Part shown: piece by piece, positions 56,364 through 63,772 of the stretch
Position numbering within the stretch: the stretch's first letter is position 1
How the letters are laid out: every line of letters begins with the position of its first letter
NCBI RefSeq assembly: GCF_016195855.1
Contig: NZ_JACPYU010000016.1
Location: 434,001 to 498,000, forward strand
Source: Aquabacterium sp.
Lineage (GTDB): Bacteria > Pseudomonadota > Gammaproteobacteria > Burkholderiales > Burkholderiaceae_C
Direction of reading: 5' to 3'
DNA: 64,000 nt
Position numbers and translations under genes: made by a program
The notes under the pieces: generated by a model
Told to the model about the DNA's origin: nothing
Database searches by the model: none
Seen by the model: only the letters and a program-made list of their open reading frames with translations

Positions 56364-58067
56364 ATGAAGAAATCCGCTCTCTCCCTGGCCGTGATGGCCA
56401 CTGTGGCCTTGTCCGGCGTGGCGCACAGTGCAGACACCCTTAAGCCGGTCGCCAGCAGCGTACTGCTGATCTCGGTTGACGGCTTGCACCAGAATGATCT
56501 GGACTGGTTCGTCAAAAACCATCCGAACTCAGCCTTGGCACGCATGGTCCATGACGGAGTGAACTTCAAGAGTGCGCGCACGCCATTCCCATCTGACTCC
56601 TTTCCGGGCATGGTGGGTTTGGTCACCGGCGGCAACCCACGTACCACGGGTGTCTACTACGATGATGCCTACAGTCGCAAGCTCCTACCTGCCGGCACCA
56701 CAGATTGTGCTCATGCGGCGCTTGGCGCTGAGGTCCAGTATGCGGAGAACGTAGACAAGAACCCAGACCGCTTGGATGCTGGACAGAACATCCCAGGCCT
56801 GTACAACAACTTCGATTTGATCTCGCGGTTGAGCGCGCATCCAGCCAAGGACCTGATCGACCTGGCTCAACTGCCTGTTGATCCCAAGACCTGCTCGCCT
56901 GTCTTCCCGCACCAGTACATCAAGGTCAATACGGTGTTTGAAGTGCTGCATGCCAACGGTTTGCACACCGCCTGGTCTGACAAACACGCTGCTTATGACA
57001 TCCTCAACGGTCCATCGGGGGTTGGCATTGACGACCTCTTCACTCCCGAGATCAACGGCTCGGTCACCGACCCCAGCTTGCCTGGCGGCGCAGGCGCCGA
57101 CTTCACCAAGGACAACCTCAATACTCAGCGCTACGATAGCCTCAAGGTCAAAGCTGTTCTGAACTGGATCCAAGGGCATGACCATGCCGGTAATGGCAAA
57201 CCAGGCACGCCTGCTTTGTTCGGCTTGAACTTCCAGTCGGTATCAACTGCACAAAAACTCAATGTGTCGAGCTATCTGGACAACAAAACGTCCACTGTGA
57301 TTGCCGGTGGTTTGGCAGGGTATGTGATCGACGCCAACGGCAAGACGGTACCTGGCCCTGTTCTGGAAGGCGCCCTCACGTTTGTTGACCAGCAAATCGG
57401 CCAGTTGCTCAATGCTGCGGACTTGAACAAGACCGTATTTATCGTCACAGCCAAGCACGGCCAATCACCTCAGGCCCGCGAAGAGCTGACCATCATCAAC
57501 GATGGCGCGATGATTGATGCTCTCAACGCGGCATGGGCCAGCAAGTCAGGCGCCGCTGCGACCCCGCTGGTCGCTCACGCGATGGACGATGACGGTGTGC
57601 TGTTGTGGCTCAATGATCGATCGGAAGCGGCAGCTCAATTCGCGGGAGACTTCCTGGCCCGTTACGCCGGCACCGGCATCGGCTCGGATGCCCAGGGTAA
57701 TAAGCTCGCCAAGAGCTTCACCAACGCAGGCTTGAAGAAGATTTTGATCGGCCATGAAGCTGCGGAGTTCATTGGCGTGAATACTCATGACGACCGCGTG
57801 CCAGATCTCATTGGCATTGCCAAACAAGGCAGTGTCTACGGTGGGGCCAAGTTGTCCAAGATTGCCGAGCATGGTGGCGACGCCGCTGAAGACCGCCATG
57901 TGGGGCTGGTCGTATATGGCAAGGGTATCCATGCCGCAGAAGTCAATGCACCGGTGGAAACCACACGCGTCGCGCCAACCATCCTCAAGCTCCTTGGATT
58001 GCCTGTTGACAAACTTCAGGCCGTGCGAATTGAAGGCACTCGGGCTCTGCCAGGCGTTGCCGACTAA
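56364..58067 (+). CDS. Exported nucleotide pyrophosphatase/phosphodiesterase-like protein
   Basis: 567 residues in the alkaline phosphatase superfamily (type I phosphodiesterase). A signal peptide (residues 1-22, ending A-H-S-A) is followed by L-L-I-S-V-D-G-L with a metal-binding Asp, T-P-F-P-S-D-S-F-P-G containing the probable nucleophile, and T-G-G-N-P-R-T-T-G-V-Y-Y. T-A-K-H-G-Q-S-P and I-A-E-H-G-G-D provide the later metal-binding His residues. ATG at 56364 has GAGG upstream. It could release phosphate or cleave nucleotides in the periplasm. It ends the plus-strand cargo block. Confidence 0.83.
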   Translation: MKKSALSLAVMATVALSGVAHSADTLKPVASSVLLISVDGLHQNDLDWFVKNHPNSALARMVHDGVNFKSARTPFPSDSFPGMVGLVTGGNPRTTGVYYDDAYSRKLLPAGTTDCAHAALGAEVQYAENVDKNPDRLDAGQNIPGLYNNFDLISRLSAHPAKDLIDLAQLPVDPKTCSPVFPHQYIKVNTVFEVLHANGLHTAWSDKHAAYDILNGPSGVGIDDLFTPEINGSVTDPSLPGGAGADFTKDNLNTQRYDSLKVKAVLNWIQGHDHAGNGKPGTPALFGLNFQSVSTAQKLNVSSYLDNKTSTVIAGGLAGYVIDANGKTVPGPVLEGALTFVDQQIGQLLNAADLNKTVFIVTAKHGQSPQAREELTIINDGAMIDALNAAWASKSGAAATPLVAHAMDDDGVLLWLNDRSEAAAQFAGDFLARYAGTGIGSDAQGNKLAKSFTNAGLKKILIGHEAAEFIGVNTHDDRVPDLIGIAKQGSVYGGAKLSKIAEHGGDAAEDRHVGLVVYGKGIHAAEVNAPVETTRVAPTILKLLGLPVDKLQAVRIEGTRALPGVAD

Positions 58068-58451
58068 GGAAGACGAAGGTCAGCACAGCGCAAGTTCGTG
58101 CTGACCGCTCATCGGCAGAGCCAGGTACTCACGTTGAAGTGCCGGATGGCGTCTGTTTGCTTCAACGTAGTCCCTGCGCTTGGGAACGATCTGCCTCCGA
58201 CCGGTTACAGCGCGGACCTGACTTACGCCAGTGGAAACCATCAACGTCAGCTTTAAGTTGGCGCCGACGTTCAGTGTCGAAACTCATGCGACTGCAAGCA
58301 GCCTTGGCCTGCCGCTCAGGTGCGTGGGCACAACGACTGCTCATGGCAGATCCGCGTTGGTCGATGGCACCCCTCATCCACCCTGCACGTGTATGACTGC
58401 GGAACGGTAGATCGACACAGCAGAACGTCATCGCTAGACACCATTCGCGGC
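58068..58451. other. Intergenic region with terminator-like hairpin
   Basis: A perfect eight-base stem (58079-58086 with 58098-58105) lies 11 bases past the phosphodiesterase stop. A second inverted repeat (CACGTTGAAG with CTTCAACG, about 58,131-58,170) follows. Short open frames here show no protein character. This is the right junction of the cargo block with the SbcD-like gene; I found no inverted repeats matching the left junction. Confidence 0.45.
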
Positions 58452-59714
58452 TCATACGCCCTTGATGCCACCATCACCGCAACTTAGGCATTTCGCTTCC
58501 AAAATTCTGCCAGCGATTTCATCGGGCTGTGAACACACCAATTCACCAAGGCATCTCAGCAGCCCCGCATGCTGAACACCCGTTGCCTGCGCCCAAGCCG
58601 TGACTTTCTGTTCCAAACTGTCCAACTGCGAAATGCCCGCCGCTCTGGTCCGCACAACCGGCACGATGCGCCCTTCTAACTTGACTTCAGCTGCCGCACC
58701 CAACGCCTCCTGAATGGCCTGGCGATTGACCTCATGGCGATCTTCGTCCGCCACCGTCCACCGGACACGCACGAACGCCCCGGCAACGTCCTGTTGCGCC
58801 ACCGCATCCCGCAAGGTGTCGAGGTCTGGCTTGCCGTCAAACACAATGTCAACCGTTCGCCGAGCAGGTGTCGGCTGCAGCGTGCAGACCGCTGACGAGG
58901 TATCCACCTCCCACAGCAGCCAGCCCTTGTCGCCATCCTCCCCATAGTGGAAGCGCCCGATGGAGCCCGCATAGGCGATGCGCTGCTGCCCATGCCGCGC
59001 CTCACAGTCCCATGCCTGATGTCGGTGGATGTGCCCCAGCATGAAAGCCTGGGCCTCGGCAGCAAACAATGCGCCCGTGGTGAACTCGTGGTCGAATCCG
59101 GCCATGGGAACGCCGTGCTCGCTCATGCAGCCAAAGACGGTGCCATGCGATACGCCGATGGACGGCACCGCCAAGGTCTGTGCGCGTCGGTGGCTCTCGG
59201 CAAACCCGGCCAGCAAGACGGCCAGGTGCTCGCCCACTGCCTCGGCAGCAGCCCCCGCCCCCACCGTCGCCGCCACAGCAGCCTTGTTGACCGTGGGCAC
59301 GCAACTGAACAGGGCCATGAGCCCATCTGGCAGCACATCGAAACGCCAGCTTGAAGAAACCTGCCAGCAGCCGTTCGGCATGAGCGCCACTTGTCCAATC
59401 TGGTCGACCACATGGACAGGGTAACGCCCGCCCAAGGATTTGAAGATGGACAGGGTGCCCGGTGGCTCATGAGAGAACGTGCCTTGCAGCATCAGCACCG
59501 GACAATGGTCAGCCAGGCGACGCACCTGCGCCACCAGGCGTTCGGCAGCGGGCGAATGCAGGTCCAGGGCGTGATCGGTTGAATCCCCAGACAGCACTGC
59601 AGCCTGCACACCTGAGGCCATGGCCATGTCGATGGCTGCCCCGAAACAGCGGTCGGCCTCGATCAGGTTCTTGGGGCCGTAGTGAAGGTCAGAAAAATGA
59701 GCAATGCGAACCAT
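58452..59714 (-). CDS. SbcD-like metallophosphoesterase (nuclease subunit)
   Basis: 420 residues. The calcineurin-like phosphoesterase core has F-S-D-L-H-Y-G (Asp 9, His 11), L-S-G-D-S-T-D, and G-H-I-H-R-H-Q. The usual G-N-H-D is replaced by Q-G-T-F-S-H-E, a variant found in mobile-element SbcD homologues. The C-terminal 150 residues would bind the SbcC partner. With the SbcC-like protein it should process DNA ends or hairpins. It lies 12 bases after the Cys-rich gene upstream. Confidence 0.82.
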   Translation of the reverse strand: MVRIAHFSDLHYGPKNLIEADRCFGAAIDMAMASGVQAAVLSGDSTDHALDLHSPAAERLVAQVRRLADHCPVLMLQGTFSHEPPGTLSIFKSLGGRYPVHVVDQIGQVALMPNGCWQVSSSWRFDVLPDGLMALFSCVPTVNKAAVAATVGAGAAAEAVGEHLAVLLAGFAESHRRAQTLAVPSIGVSHGTVFGCMSEHGVPMAGFDHEFTTGALFAAEAQAFMLGHIHRHQAWDCEARHGQQRIAYAGSIGRFHYGEDGDKGWLLWEVDTSSAVCTLQPTPARRTVDIVFDGKPDLDTLRDAVAQQDVAGAFVRVRWTVADEDRHEVNRQAIQEALGAAAEVKLEGRIVPVVRTRAAGISQLDSLEQKVTAWAQATGVQHAGLLRCLGELVCSQPDEIAGRILEAKCLSCGDGGIKGV

Positions 59715-59726
59715 GCCGTATCTCCT

Positions 59727-61022
59727 TCATGTCACCCGGTGCAGTTCGCTCTCGATCTTGTCGAGGTAGCCCTGCGGGTCGTTGCGATAGCGATCCAGTT
59801 CATCCCAAGCACGGCGACGACCATGCGGGTTAAGCCGCCACCCTCGGCCCCACCGTCGGTCGGCGTAGGCCTGGTATTGGTCCGCAGCAATGCCATAGGC
59901 TTGGGCACGCGCCAGGAGGTGTTCCAAGGTGAGATCCCCGTCGTGCACCGGGGCGTCCTTGGGTGCCTCAGCGATCACCGACGCCACAACGGCATCCACA
60001 TCGGCATCCACATCGGCACCAGCACCCTCCCACGTTGGGGCCCCATCCAGGACCTGAGTGGCCAGTTGCGCTTGAACAATGGCCGTGTCTTCGTCCTCCC
60101 TGTCACGCAACAAGGCGGTCACATCCACAGGCGCTTCCAATTCGATGATCCATTGCGGCACACGGGTGGGCAGGCCCGTCTCGTCGATGTGGGCAACCTC
60201 CATCAAGCGCTTGGTCAGGTAAAACGGGGTGCGTTGCCGATCCAGAAAGCCAGAGATACGACCGCCACGCAGAAAGCCGATGGTTTCGAACTTCTGGATG
60301 GCCGCGTTCATCGCGTAGAAGCTGTTTGTAGGCAACTCGAACGCACTGATGGAGCGGATACCCGGGATGAAGAACAGGAACCGCCCGGTCAGGTTGCAGC
60401 GCCGCTGCTGGTAGTCAGCGCAGGACTCGGGCTCGCAAATGCCGCCGTTGTCTTCGCGCAGAACCGTCTTGCGCCCACCGAAGATGCGGATAGAGCGCCG
60501 GCCCGTGTTGTCCATGGGCACAGGTGCATGGCACATGCAGTGGCGCACACGGCCATCAGCCGAATACTGCGACCAGTAGCGCTTGTCCTGCGCCCCCCAG
60601 GCCGCGAGTTCATGCGGCATCACGGTCTGCCACTGGTCAGCCGGAAAGACGATGGGGAAGCGATAGAGGTGAAGGCCTTCACCACGGTCCTCGCCATAGG
60701 CTTGCAGGATCTGCTTCGGTGTCTCGGGATTGGGGAAGTCTTGTGCCCGCACGGTAAACCAGGGCACGTTGCGCGGGATCAGCGGTGACTTGAGATGCGG
60801 GAGCGCACCCACGATGGCGCGCTCGATCTGGTCGAAGGACTGGCCGGCTTCAACGCCCTCGTCGTAGAGGCTTTGAGCCTGGGGCTGCTCCGCCGCCTTG
60901 CGGGTGAGCACCTTGATGCCTGCGCGGATCTTTCCGCCTGTGGGGATGCGGGCGGGGCCTTGCCCGAGCAGGGTCGGCAGGGCCGCCGAACCGCCCTGGA
61001 CGGTGACAGTGGTTTTGACCAT
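59727..61022 (-). CDS. Unknown Cys-rich protein, possible recombination-directionality-like (Gp3-like) family
   Basis: 431 residues. The N terminus K-I-R-A-G-I-K-V-L-T is followed by V-P-W-F-T-V-R and a Y-R-F-P-I-V-F-P segment. A central cysteine cluster (R-H-C-M-C-H-A, then G-I-C-E-P-E-S-C-A-D-Y and R-R-C-N-L) could bind zinc. The overall layout reminds me of phage Gp3-type recombination directionality factors and of proteins often labelled metal-binding on islands, but I cannot confirm this by eye. It heads the operon with the SbcD-like gene, 12 bases apart, and has palindromes in front of its start. Confidence 0.5.
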   Translation of the reverse strand: MVKTTVTVQGGSAALPTLLGQGPARIPTGGKIRAGIKVLTRKAAEQPQAQSLYDEGVEAGQSFDQIERAIVGALPHLKSPLIPRNVPWFTVRAQDFPNPETPKQILQAYGEDRGEGLHLYRFPIVFPADQWQTVMPHELAAWGAQDKRYWSQYSADGRVRHCMCHAPVPMDNTGRRSIRIFGGRKTVLREDNGGICEPESCADYQQRRCNLTGRFLFFIPGIRSISAFELPTNSFYAMNAAIQKFETIGFLRGGRISGFLDRQRTPFYLTKRLMEVAHIDETGLPTRVPQWIIELEAPVDVTALLRDREDEDTAIVQAQLATQVLDGAPTWEGAGADVDADVDAVVASVIAEAPKDAPVHDGDLTLEHLLARAQAYGIAADQYQAYADRRWGRGWRLNPHGRRRAWDELDRYRNDPQGYLDKIESELHRVT

Positions 61023-61321
61023 GGTGGCGCTCCTTCATGAACATGCGATGGTTCATGCTCTCGCGACTTCATGCTGCGTCAACCCATTGAAAATGCCCGG
61101 CAAAGCAAAGCGCGATTAAGCGAAGAAGTCTCGGCAGTACAGATTCACGCCTCAGCCCTCACAGATCAGATCCGTGCGTTAACGCAACGGCTGACACATG
61201 GGCAATCCCCGAAGTACTTCCCGGATCTCACGCCTTCAAGGACCTGAGCAACCGATGGACATGCAATGCCTTAGGCTCTAAGGCAGCTTTGGTCAGAGCC
61301 ACCGAAGCTTGGCAGCCAAGT
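61023..61321. promoter_or_regulatory. Regulatory region with two palindromes
   Basis: CATGAAC (61036-61042) and GTTCATG (61051-61057) form a perfect seven-base inverted repeat with an eight-base gap, 14 bases before the start of the Cys-rich gene. A 12-base perfect palindrome TGCGTTAACGCA lies at 61175-61186, flanked by CCG/CGG. Both look like repressor sites. Confidence 0.5.
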
Positions 61322-61540
61322 TCAGGCACGCCCGCAACACCCGCGCTCCTGCTGAATGGGCGGGCATGGCACCGATCCGAACGAACAGAACACGCAGCAA
61401 TCGCCCGGCTTGGGACGCAGAAGCGTATGGCAGGCCAAGCACTCGTAGTAGAACTGGCAGGCGTCCGTGGGCATGGCTTCCTTCTGAGTGTGGCCGCAGT
61501 GCGGGCAGGTCAGCACGGATTCGAGGATGACGGCGCTCAT
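61322..61540 (-). CDS. GDCCVxC-domain small protein
   Basis: 72 residues. It has C-P-H-C-G-H near the N terminus, Y-Y-E-C-L-A-C-H in the middle, and G-D-C-C-V-F-C-S-F-G-S-V-P-C-P-P-I near the C terminus. The last is the signature of a small cysteine-rich family often encoded beside mercury or other heavy-metal genes, some members being selenoproteins. Function is unproven. ATG at 61540 is chosen because C-P-H-C-G follows closely. It is the last gene of the merT-merP run. Confidence 0.82.
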   Translation of the reverse strand: MSAVILESVLTCPHCGHTQKEAMPTDACQFYYECLACHTLLRPKPGDCCVFCSFGSVPCPPIQQERGCCGRA

Positions 61541-61547
61541 CTTGGCA

Positions 61548-61823
61548 TCACTTCTGTACGGTGGACGGATAGCCTGCATCCGTTGTGGCCGCTGTCAGCG
61601 CCCCCAGCTGAGCTTTATCGGCGTCATAGGTAACAGTCGCCGTCTTCTTGCCGAAATCGACTTTGACCTCACTCACGCCAGGCACCTTTTCCAGCGACTT
61701 CTTGATCGTGATCGGACACATCTCGCAGGTCATGTTCTGCACGGCCAGCGTGACGGCTTTTGGGGCGGCAGCCAGCACCACGAGGGGCGCGGCGACTAGC
61801 AGGACAATCAGCAGCTTACGCAT
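61548..61823 (-). CDS. merP: Periplasmic mercury-binding protein
   Basis: 91 residues. A signal peptide (residues 1-19, V-L-L-V-A-A-P-L-V-V-L-A-A-A) leads to a heavy-metal-associated domain with the binding motif N-M-T-C-E-M-C-P. It passes Hg(II) to MerT. It lies 12 bases after merT in the same operon. Confidence 0.94.
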   Translation of the reverse strand: MRKLLIVLLVAAPLVVLAAAPKAVTLAVQNMTCEMCPITIKKSLEKVPGVSEVKVDFGKKTATVTYDADKAQLGALTAATTDAGYPSTVQK

Positions 61824-61835
61824 GGAAATCTCCTT

Positions 61836-62195
61836 TCAGTAGAACAACAGGACAAGCCACGGCGTGGCCAACAGACCAAGAAGCAGCATGGTGATGATCC
61901 AGAACGTCAGGCGCTGCCTTTGGCGTGCACGCGGATCAGCGCATAGCGCGCCGTGCGTGCAGACCTGTGGCACCAGATAGAGTTTTCGGAAAGACAGCCC
62001 AAGAAACAACAGTGTCAGGCCGATGAAAACGGGTCGGTACGGCTCCAACAAGGTCAGGCTGCCAACCCATGAACCACCGATGCCAAGTGCCAGCAGAACA
62101 AGCGGCCCGACACAGCACGCCGACGCACCAATGGCGGCCAGTACACCCGCGATCAACGAGCCTTTTTCAGTGAGTTGTGTCATGTCTCTGTCCAT
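61836..62195 (-). CDS. merT: Mercuric ion transport protein
   Basis: 119 residues with three membrane helices. The first helix carries the Cys pair A-S-A-C-C-V-G-P-L-V; the cytoplasmic loop has the second pair in V-C-T-H-G-A-L-C-A. Both are needed for Hg(II) uptake. An in-frame ATG four codons inside is an alternative start. It is transcribed from the mer promoter just upstream, divergent from merR. Confidence 0.94.
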   Translation of the reverse strand: MDRDMTQLTEKGSLIAGVLAAIGASACCVGPLVLLALGIGGSWVGSLTLLEPYRPVFIGLTLLFLGLSFRKLYLVPQVCTHGALCADPRARQRQRLTFWIITMLLLGLLATPWLVLLFY

Positions 62196-62217
62196 GAACT
62201 TGTTTGCCCAAGTGTTA

Positions 62218-62248
62218 CTCTAAATGCCGTACCTAAGTACGGAGTCAA
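62218..62248 (-). promoter_or_regulatory. mer promoter-operator
   Basis: On the minus strand TTGACT (62243-62248) and TTAGAG (62218-62223) are separated by 19 bases, the overlong spacer typical of MerR-activated promoters. The spacer contains the dyad CCGTAC-TTAG-GTACGG (62227-62242), the classic MerR operator half-sites. MerR should bind here to repress, and activate merTP when Hg(II) is present. Confidence 0.9.
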
Positions 62249-62257
62249 GGGGCTGAT

Positions 62258-62656
62258 GTGGCAACAGAACTGACCATTGGCAAGCTTGCTGATGCTGCCG
62301 GGGTGAACATCGAGACGATTCGCTACTATCAGCGGCGTGGCCTGCTGGACGAGCCACCCAAGCCGGCAGGTGGGCATAGGCGCTATGCGCCCGAGCAGGC
62401 CAAGCGCCTGCGCTTCATCAAGCGGGCACAGGCGCTTGGTTTCACGCTGGACGAGGTAGGCGCACTGCTGACCCTGGATGCCGCGTGCGCCTGCGGTGAG
62501 ACCCGGGCGCTGGCCGTTCGCAAACTGGGTCTGATCGATCAGAAGATGGCTGACTTGGCGGCCATGCGGCAGGCACTAGGGGGATTGGTACAGCAGTGTG
62601 ATGAAGGCAAGAATGGGACCAACTGCCCCATCATCGATGTGCTGGCGTGTGACTGA
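62258..62656 (+). CDS. merR: Mercury-responsive regulator MerR
   Basis: 132 residues. The MerR helix-turn-helix (I-G-K-L-A-D-A-A-G-V-N, I-E-T-I-R-Y-Y-Q-R-R-G-L-L) is followed by the dimerisation helix. Three candidate Hg-binding cysteines are present: one in C-A-C-G-E-T, one in Q-Q-C-D-E-G and one in T-N-C-P-I-I. The start is GTG at 62258 with AAGGGG in front. It is divergent from merT across the operator. Confidence 0.93.
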   Translation: MATELTIGKLADAAGVNIETIRYYQRRGLLDEPPKPAGGHRRYAPEQAKRLRFIKRAQALGFTLDEVGALLTLDAACACGETRALAVRKLGLIDQKMADLAAMRQALGGLVQQCDEGKNGTNCPIIDVLACD

Positions 62657-62763
62657 TGCCATCACCTCTCTGCCAAGGCAGCGCCGAAAGTTGACTTGAC
62701 GAACGGAGACTGACTCACCTAAACTACGTTTAATAGTACAGACTTTAGGCAAATCCGCTTCAC

Positions 62764-63195
62764 ATGCCCACCCACGCCTTCACCGTTCGCAAGCTCGCCG
62801 ACACAGCAGGTGTCGGCGTAGAAGCGGTGCGCTTTTACCAGCGGCGTGGGTTGTTGCGTGAGCCTGCCCGTGAAGGCAATGGCTTTCGGCAGTATGACGA
62901 GGGCGACGTGCGGCGCCTGCGCTTCATCAAGCGTGCGCAAGAGTTGGGCTTCTCCCTCGACGATGTGGCCTCGTTGGTGTCCTTGAGCGCCGAGACCGAT
63001 CAGGTGCGCGTGCGCGAGATCACCCAGCAACGTGTGCTGGACATCCGCCAGCGAGCCACTCAACTGGAGGCCATGGCCGTTGCCCTTGAAGGCTTGGTCA
63101 CTTGTTGCCAGAAGTCGGCCAAAGGCGATCACTGCCCCATCATCGCGGCCCTGGTCGATCACGGCACCCGACCTGCAGAGCAGGTGGCCGCATGA
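62764..63195 (+). CDS. MerR-family metal regulator, non-canonical cysteines
   Basis: 143 residues. It is a close relative of MerR (V-R-F-Y-Q-R-R-G-L-L, L-R-F-I-K-R-A-Q-E-L-G-F-S) but the first Hg-ligand position is not a cysteine (S-L-S-A-E-T-D-Q instead), while the later C-C-Q-K-S and H-C-P-I-I cysteines remain. It may therefore sense another metal or need a different dimer site. The upstream region (62,690-62,750) contains AAACTACGTTT and CCTAAA/TTTAGG dyads that could be its operator. It overlaps the following gene by four bases. Confidence 0.83.
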   Translation: MPTHAFTVRKLADTAGVGVEAVRFYQRRGLLREPAREGNGFRQYDEGDVRRLRFIKRAQELGFSLDDVASLVSLSAETDQVRVREITQQRVLDIRQRATQLEAMAVALEGLVTCCQKSAKGDHCPIIAALVDHGTRPAEQVAA

Positions 63196-63632
63196 CCATG
63201 CCCCGCGCGTTCAAGCATTGGATTTGTCGACTGATGGTCGGCGTGATCCTGCTCGCGCAGATGAGCGTGGCGGCCTATGCCTGCCCCGGCAACATGGCCT
63301 TCGGCAATGCTCCCGTCGAAGCCATGACCACGATGGACGCCATGGTCGATTGCGATCAGATGGGCGGGCAAATTGGCGAAGAAATGGGCGAGGGAATGGG
63401 TAGGTACCTGGACCAAGCCAACCCCAGCTTGTGCGCAGAGCATTGCCACCCCACCCAGCAAAGCGATCACACCCAGGTGCCCACGGTGCCTGCGGCGCTG
63501 TTGATCGCGCTGTACACCGTCGCCCTGACGGTGGATGCGTCCGGGCCTGATGGTCTGGCGCCGACTGCGGACAGCCGCCTTCATGCGGTGCCACCGCCGC
63601 TGTCCATATTGCACTGCTGCTTCCGAATTTGA
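63192..63632 (+). CDS. Exported Cys/His/Met-rich small protein
   Basis: 146 residues. A signal peptide or anchor (R-L-M-V-G-V-I-L-L-A-Q-M-S-V-A-A-Y-A) is followed by a Met/Gly-rich stretch (A-M-T-T-M-D-A-M, Q-M-G-G-Q-I-G-E-E-M-G) and C-A-E-H-C-H, then a hydrophobic segment and a C-terminal H-C-C-F-R-I. The residues suggest binding of a soft metal, probably copper or a relative, in the periplasm. It overlaps the upstream MerR-type gene by ATGA, so they are coupled. Confidence 0.65.
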   Translation: MTMPRAFKHWICRLMVGVILLAQMSVAAYACPGNMAFGNAPVEAMTTMDAMVDCDQMGGQIGEEMGEGMGRYLDQANPSLCAEHCHPTQQSDHTQVPTVPAALLIALYTVALTVDASGPDGLAPTADSRLHAVPPPLSILHCCFRI

Positions 63633-63772
63633 CACGCTGAGCGACGCGGTGCTGAAGGCCTGATGGCCGCTTCAGCGCCTGGTCGTGGAGGTTGCTGGCC
63701 AATGCAGACGCCTGGCGTTCTGCCGCGCTCGCCCTGCACGCGCCAACGCCATTGGCTTCATTCGGAGGTGTC

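Noticed and set aside
58162-58455. Possible gene between the phosphodiesterase and the SbcD-like gene
   Set aside because: Open frames on both strands are short, lack ribosome-binding sites and overlap inverted repeats; better read as junction DNA.
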